Origin: Thiotrichaceae bacterium
GTDB taxonomy: Bacteria > Pseudomonadota > Gammaproteobacteria > SZUA-140
Reading direction: 5' to 3'
DNA: 64,000 nt
Assembly (NCBI GenBank): GCA_002401765.2
Contig: NVTY02000034.1
Span: 89,093-153,092 of the forward strand
Under the pieces are notes generated by a model, which searched no databases, was not told where the DNA came from, and was given only the letters and a program-made list of their open reading frames with translations. This document shows positions 59,982-64,000 of the stretch, piece after piece (position 1 is the first letter of the stretch; each line of letters begins with the position of its first letter). The translations under genes and the position numbers were made by a program.

Positions 59982-60448
59982 TGCTGTTCGTCATATTTCA
60001 TGTGGGTGATGACCGTTATGTGGTTGATGCTAAAAAAGTGATTGAAGTGGTGCCATTGGTAAAGTTGAGTAATTTTCCTAATACGGCCAACTATGTTGCA
60101 GGTTTGTGTAATTATCGGGCAATCCCTGTACCTGTGATTGATATCTGTTGCTTGCTGGATGGTGTTATGTCACGTGCGGTGATGAGTACACGGATTTTAC
60201 TCGTTAAATACACCGATTATCGTCATCGTGAGCATCATCTTGGAATGATTGTAGAGCGTGCAACAGAAACGATTTCTCTAGAATTAGCACGCTTCCATCG
60301 TTCTGCGCAGCGCGCCTCAGAAAATAATGTTGTTTCAAACATGATGACCGATGAACGTGGCATCATTCAATGGGTGGATGTAGACCATTTATTATCTCGG
60401 CACGATTGTGATGTCTTGTACGGCAGCCCTACTGAGTCGGGTGAATGA
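59981..60448 (+). CDS. wspB: WspB-like CheW coupling protein
   Basis: 155 residues, one CheW domain. Landmarks are MLFVIFHVGDDRYVVDAKKV, the KVIEVVPLVKLSNFPN segment and VAGLCNYRAIPVPVIDI. It couples the receptor to the kinase. The start overlaps the receptor stop by one base (TGATG), and the stop overlaps wspC by four bases, so translation is coupled. Position one of two CheW genes in Wsp order. Confidence 0.87.
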   Translation: MLFVIFHVGDDRYVVDAKKVIEVVPLVKLSNFPNTANYVAGLCNYRAIPVPVIDICCLLDGVMSRAVMSTRILLVKYTDYRHREHHLGMIVERATETISLELARFHRSAQRASENNVVSNMMTDERGIIQWVDVDHLLSRHDCDVLYGSPTESGE

Positions 60449-61722
60449 TGTGCGAGAAGATTGAAGCATTATTAAAAAATAAAATTGGCCTTGATATCAA
60501 TTCGGTCGGTACCGCGTCGGTGAAAAATGCCATTAAACGTTGTTTAGTGAGTTCTGGCTGTGATGATCTTGGGCAATATTATAATACGCTGTTAAGTTCT
60601 GACGCTGCGTTTAAGCGCTTGGTAGAAATGGTGGTTATTCCTGAAACTTGGTTTTTTAGGGATGATATTCCTTTCGATGTCTTTTCTAATCACATTAAAT
60701 CAGGTTGGCTAATTCCCAGAGAAAATTCACGGATGCTAAAGGTGTTGAGTATTCCCTGTTCTACTGGCGAGGAGCCATACACGATTGCCATGGTTCTTGA
60801 TAAATTAGGTTTTCCAGCTGATCGGGTGCAGATAGATGCGATCGACATTAGCCAGGCCTCACTTGATAAGGCGGTGGCGGGTGTTTATCGAGACAATTCG
60901 TTTCGCAGTGATGAGCTGACATTTCAGTCGGCATATTTTCAAAAAATTGAAAGCGGTTATCGTCTAAAAAAGAAGATCAGAAATCGAGTGAATTTTAGTC
61001 ATGGGAACTTATTAAAAGATGATTTTTCTCAGATGAAGGGTTGTTATGACGTGGTTTTTTGTAGAAATTTACTGATTTATTTTGATAGTAAAGACCAGGG
61101 ATCTGCTGTTCATAAGCTTTATGATCTACTAGCACCAGAGGGCGTATTGTTTGTTGGGCATGCTGAGGCAAATAATAATGTAAATAGTTTGTTTAAGTCA
61201 TTGCGGCTGCGTGGTGCATTTGCATTTGTTAAGAAAGATGGTACTGAAAATTGTTCGGTGGATAGCTATGATAAGCGTTTTCATGAGTTTTCAAAGAAGC
61301 ATAGTGCGATACCGCCTGTGAGTAGTCGGCGAGTCAACACGGGTAAAGTGTCGAACAATAGCGGCCGCAATAAACCCTTTTCTGCCTATACGGGTCGCGC
61401 GGGGTATGAAAAAAAAAAGGATGAGCAGACGCTGGTATTAAAGGCGCAGGCACTCGCTGATGAGGGCGCACTTGAGGCGGCGGAGAGTCTGTGTCTCGAT
61501 CTTATTGCGCGCTTTAGCAGCGCAGGTGCCTATTATCTGTTAGGCCTTGTGTATGAAGCATCTAATAGAGAGGACATGGCTGAATCCATGTTTAGAAAGA
61601 CTATTTATTTGGTGTCAGACCATGCGGAAGCCTTAGTGCATCTTGCACTACATGTTGAGCGTAAAGGGGATCACAATGAAGCTCAAAGTTTGCGCCGGCG
61701 TGCTATGAGGGCGAGCCAGTGA
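60445..61722 (+). CDS. wspC: WspC-like CheR methyltransferase with TPR repeats
   Basis: 425 residues. The CheR part covers about 1-270: IPETWFFRDDIPFDVF, the SAM motif IPCSTGEEPYTIAMVLDK, and DVVFCRNLLIYFD. A low-complexity linker (about 275-330) leads to a C-terminal TPR region (about 330-420) with AGAYYLLGLVYEASNREDMA. The CheR-TPR fusion is the mark of WspC. It methylates receptor Glu residues to set signal output. Confidence 0.9.
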   Translation: MMCEKIEALLKNKIGLDINSVGTASVKNAIKRCLVSSGCDDLGQYYNTLLSSDAAFKRLVEMVVIPETWFFRDDIPFDVFSNHIKSGWLIPRENSRMLKVLSIPCSTGEEPYTIAMVLDKLGFPADRVQIDAIDISQASLDKAVAGVYRDNSFRSDELTFQSAYFQKIESGYRLKKKIRNRVNFSHGNLLKDDFSQMKGCYDVVFCRNLLIYFDSKDQGSAVHKLYDLLAPEGVLFVGHAEANNNVNSLFKSLRLRGAFAFVKKDGTENCSVDSYDKRFHEFSKKHSAIPPVSSRRVNTGKVSNNSGRNKPFSAYTGRAGYEKKKDEQTLVLKAQALADEGALEAAESLCLDLIARFSSAGAYYLLGLVYEASNREDMAESMFRKTIYLVSDHAEALVHLALHVERKGDHNEAQSLRRRAMRASQ

Positions 61723-61746
61723 ATATTGTTTTTCATGGGTGTTTAG

Positions 61747-62421
61747 ATGGATGAGCCGATAAAAAACTGTTGGTCAACCATTGGTGTGTGGGGGACAGAG
61801 GAAGAGAAATGTCCGCGTTTAGAAGAAGTACTGCACTGTCGCAACTGTGAGGTATATTCAAACGCTGGCCGGAGCCTGTTGAGCCGCGCGATACCTGAAG
61901 ATTACCAGGATTACTGGACCTCTTTGCTGGCAAAAGAGAAAATTAGAAAGAGTCATGATTCGACATCCGTGGTGGTGTTTCGACTCGGTGATGAGTGGCT
62001 TGGTTTGCCGACGATCACGATCAAAGAAATCTCTGAAATTCGTCCAGTACATGGTATTCCAAACTCTCAAAGTTTGGTCGTCAAGGGCTTGGTTAATGTG
62101 CGTGGTGAACTAAAGCTTTGGGTATCGATGGGCAGGTTATTATCTGTCGACAAGGGCGGCGACACAGGTACTTCTGCATTACGTAAAAGCTTTCTTGAGC
62201 GATTGGTGATTTTTGTAAAAAATGGGGAACAATTTGTTTTTCCGGTGAGTGAAGTTATTGGTACACATCGTATCTGGAAGGAAAATATCCGTGAAGTCCC
62301 TGCAACGGCTGCTAATTCAATATATTCCCACCTTACAGGTCTATTTGAGCTAGAGGGACGGCATGTGGGGCTATTAGACCCTGAGCTGTTGTTTAATTCA
62401 CTACAGAGGAATCTCGTATGA
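61747..62421 (+). CDS. wspD: WspD-like CheW protein with Cys-rich N terminus
   Basis: 224 residues. The N terminus has Cys at 8, 22, 31 and 34 in NCWSTIGVWG, KCPRLEE and HCRNCEVYS, which matches the WspD pattern as I recall it. The CheW domain follows from about residue 75 (VVVFRLGDEWLGLP, VKGLVNVRGELKLWVSM). It is a second coupling protein of the array. The four Cys could hold zinc or an Fe-S cluster; this is inference. The stop overlaps wspE (ATGA). Confidence 0.87.
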   Translation: MDEPIKNCWSTIGVWGTEEEKCPRLEEVLHCRNCEVYSNAGRSLLSRAIPEDYQDYWTSLLAKEKIRKSHDSTSVVVFRLGDEWLGLPTITIKEISEIRPVHGIPNSQSLVVKGLVNVRGELKLWVSMGRLLSVDKGGDTGTSALRKSFLERLVIFVKNGEQFVFPVSEVIGTHRIWKENIREVPATAANSIYSHLTGLFELEGRHVGLLDPELLFNSLQRNLV

Positions 62422-64000
62422 GTGAAGACCTCAGCGGATTCTCTATGCTTGACCTCTTTAGAACGGAGGCAGAAGGGCAGCTATTATTATTGACGGATGG
62501 TTTGCTTGTATTAGAGCAAAATCCATCAGGAACAGATAGCCTTGAATCGATGATGCGTGCATCGCACTCTATCAAAGGCGCTGCGCGGATGGTGGATATT
62601 GATCCCGTCGTACGTATTGCCCACGTGATGGAAGATTGTTTCGTGGCTGCGCAGAAGAGTGAACTGATATTGAAGAGTGCCGACATCGATATCCTTTTAA
62701 ATGGCGTTGATGTGATGGGGCAAGTCTCTAAGCTGGATGAGTCAGATTTGCCATCATGGAGTGAGCAGAACAGGGCGACGTTAGATGCGCTGGTCTTAGC
62801 GCTTCAAGGAATATTAAGTGGCGAGCAACCGCAGGATTTAGCGATGCTGGCAGAGGCTAGTACTGTTGCTGTGGTGGCGGACGAGGAGGGGCAAGCAACC
62901 GTTGTTGACTCACCTTCTGAACATGATGCTGTTGATAAGGGCAAGGCGGCAGAGCCCCCGCCTGATAAGGCGGTATCACTGGCAGAAGTAAAAGGGCGTG
63001 TGTTACGTGTTAGTACCGAACGTATGGATCGTCTGCTGGGGCTCGCCGGTGAGGCGATGGTCGAGGCGCGATGGTTGCATCCACATATTGAAGCGATGCA
63101 GCGCTTTAAGCGCTTTCAGTTTGACCTGGTAAGTGAGCTGGATGATTTGCGTGAAAAATTTAATGAGGTCGATGTTAAGCCGTCAGTAGCGATGGCATTG
63201 ATCGAGTTGCAGCGAAAAGCCGTCAAGCAGCGCGAAGTATTATCTGATCGGCTGGTTGATCTGGAGCACTTTGATTATCGCACTGCAAACCTTGCGGGAC
63301 GATTGCACCGAGAAGTATTGGCAAGCCGTATGAGGCCCTTCTCTGATGGGGTTGATGGCTTTCAACGAATGGTACGGGATGTTGCACGCTCGCTTGGAAA
63401 AGATGCGCGTCTTGTCATTACCGGTGCCACAACGCAGGTTGATCGCGATGTGTTAGAGATGGTAAAAGCGCCGCTTAATCACCTGTTGAGAAATGCGGTG
63501 GATCATGGTGTTGAAATGCCAGAAGAGCGCGAGGCAAGCGGAAAACCTTCTCAGGCAATTGTAACGCTTGATGCGCGCCATCGCTCTGGAATGTTACTGG
63601 TGACTGTTGAGGAGGATGGTCGCGGTGTTGATATTATATCGCTGAAGCAGAAGGTTTTAGAGCGCGGTTTGAGTAGCGAGGAGATGTTGTCACAAATGGG
63701 TGATGCTGAGCTATTGGAATTTCTCTTTCTGCCAAGTTTTAGCACGCGTAATGAGGTGACCGAAATATCAGGAAGGGGAGTGGGACTGGATGTTGTGCAT
63801 GATTCAGTTAAAGAAATGCGCGGTGTGGTGACTGTTTCATCGAAGCCAGGAGAGGGCACACGTTTCCAGATGCAGTTGCCATTGACCCTGTCGGTTATTA
63901 GAACCTTGCTGGTTGATATTAGCGGTGAAAGCTACGCTTTCCCACTGGCACGAATTGACCACTTGTTGAAGATCTCTGCCGATGATATTGAGCTTGTCGA
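62418..64000 (+). CDS. wspE: WspE-like CheA histidine kinase, N-terminal part (3' end outside window)
   Basis: 527 codons are visible with no stop. The ATG has AGAGGA seven bases before. The HPt domain has the phospho-acceptor His50 (MRASHSIKGAAR). An Ala/Glu/Pro-rich linker (about 140-190) precedes the dimerisation helices (RVSTERMDRLLGLAGEAMVE, about 196-215). The ATPase has N box LLRNAVDHGVEMPEERE (about 359), DGRGVDI (about 400) and GRGVGLDVV (about 453). A CheW-like domain starts near residue 490 (LLVDISGESYAFPLARI). A response-regulator receiver domain is expected beyond the window, as in WspE. Confidence 0.92.
   Translation, partial: MSEDLSGFSMLDLFRTEAEGQLLLLTDGLLVLEQNPSGTDSLESMMRASHSIKGAARMVDIDPVVRIAHVMEDCFVAAQKSELILKSADIDILLNGVDVMGQVSKLDESDLPSWSEQNRATLDALVLALQGILSGEQPQDLAMLAEASTVAVVADEEGQATVVDSPSEHDAVDKGKAAEPPPDKAVSLAEVKGRVLRVSTERMDRLLGLAGEAMVEARWLHPHIEAMQRFKRFQFDLVSELDDLREKFNEVDVKPSVAMALIELQRKAVKQREVLSDRLVDLEHFDYRTANLAGRLHREVLASRMRPFSDGVDGFQRMVRDVARSLGKDARLVITGATTQVDRDVLEMVKAPLNHLLRNAVDHGVEMPEEREASGKPSQAIVTLDARHRSGMLLVTVEEDGRGVDIISLKQKVLERGLSSEEMLSQMGDAELLEFLFLPSFSTRNEVTEISGRGVGLDVVHDSVKEMRGVVTVSSKPGEGTRFQMQLPLTLSVIRTLLVDISGESYAFPLARIDHLLKISADDIELV

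Overview
The window looks like chromosomal DNA of a mid-GC gammaproteobacterium. The best matches by eye are all gammaproteobacterial types: PurL, the Rnf complex in the order ABCDGE, MetG, ClpB, ProS, CmoA/CmoB, a PtsP-RppH pair, PilT-YggS-ProC-YggT and an NudF-DUF1249 pair. Squalene-synthase-like, c-type cytochrome and heme-sensor genes point to a free-living or symbiotic respiratory bacterium, perhaps near the Chromatiales/Thiotrichales. I cannot name a genus from sequence alone. I saw no rRNA, tRNA, CRISPR array or intact insertion sequence.

Layout. 0-3.7 kb: 3' end of purL, a Bax-like glucosaminidase and a convergent polysaccharide deacetylase. 3.8-9.1 kb: complete rnfABCDGE operon (minus strand), with metG upstream. 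11.6-21.2 kb: apbC/mrp, dcd, pyrE with a DUF3108 gene, a dynamin-like GTPase, the yggS-proC-yggT operon divergent from pilT, and a HAD phosphatase. 21.3-27.3 kb: rppH, ptsP, an ATP-pyrophosphatase (DUF71) overlapping a squalene/phytoene synthase, and argG. 27.4-35.6 kb: a di-heme peroxidase coupled to a DAHL-PAS-GGDEF-EAL receptor, gloA, a small lipoprotein and a giant propeller protein with a GlyGly-CTERM-like tail. 35.7-46.8 kb: DUF1841, nth, a tandem HtrA/PDZ protein, a lytic transglycosylase, proS, nadC and clpB. 46.8-54.5 kb: an orphan histidine kinase with a PhnD-like binding protein, cmoAB, small unknowns, a kelch protein and nudF-DUF1249.

54.5-57.9 kb is an accessory, partly decayed stretch. 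It holds a 46-residue acidic ORF, an outer-membrane barrel, an AraC-type regulator broken by a 2-base insertion, and about 900 bases of remnants with repeats. 57.9-64.0 kb carries five consecutive genes in the order of a Wsp pathway: receptor, CheW, CheR-TPR, Cys-rich CheW and CheA (cut by the window end). In the Pseudomonas Wsp system this array drives a diguanylate cyclase. Here the receptor has a periplasmic domain with a CXXCH heme-c motif, so it probably reads redox state or a heme ligand. This is the most interesting system in the window. Together with the peroxidase-linked GGDEF/EAL receptor it suggests cyclic-di-GMP control tied to heme and redox sensing.
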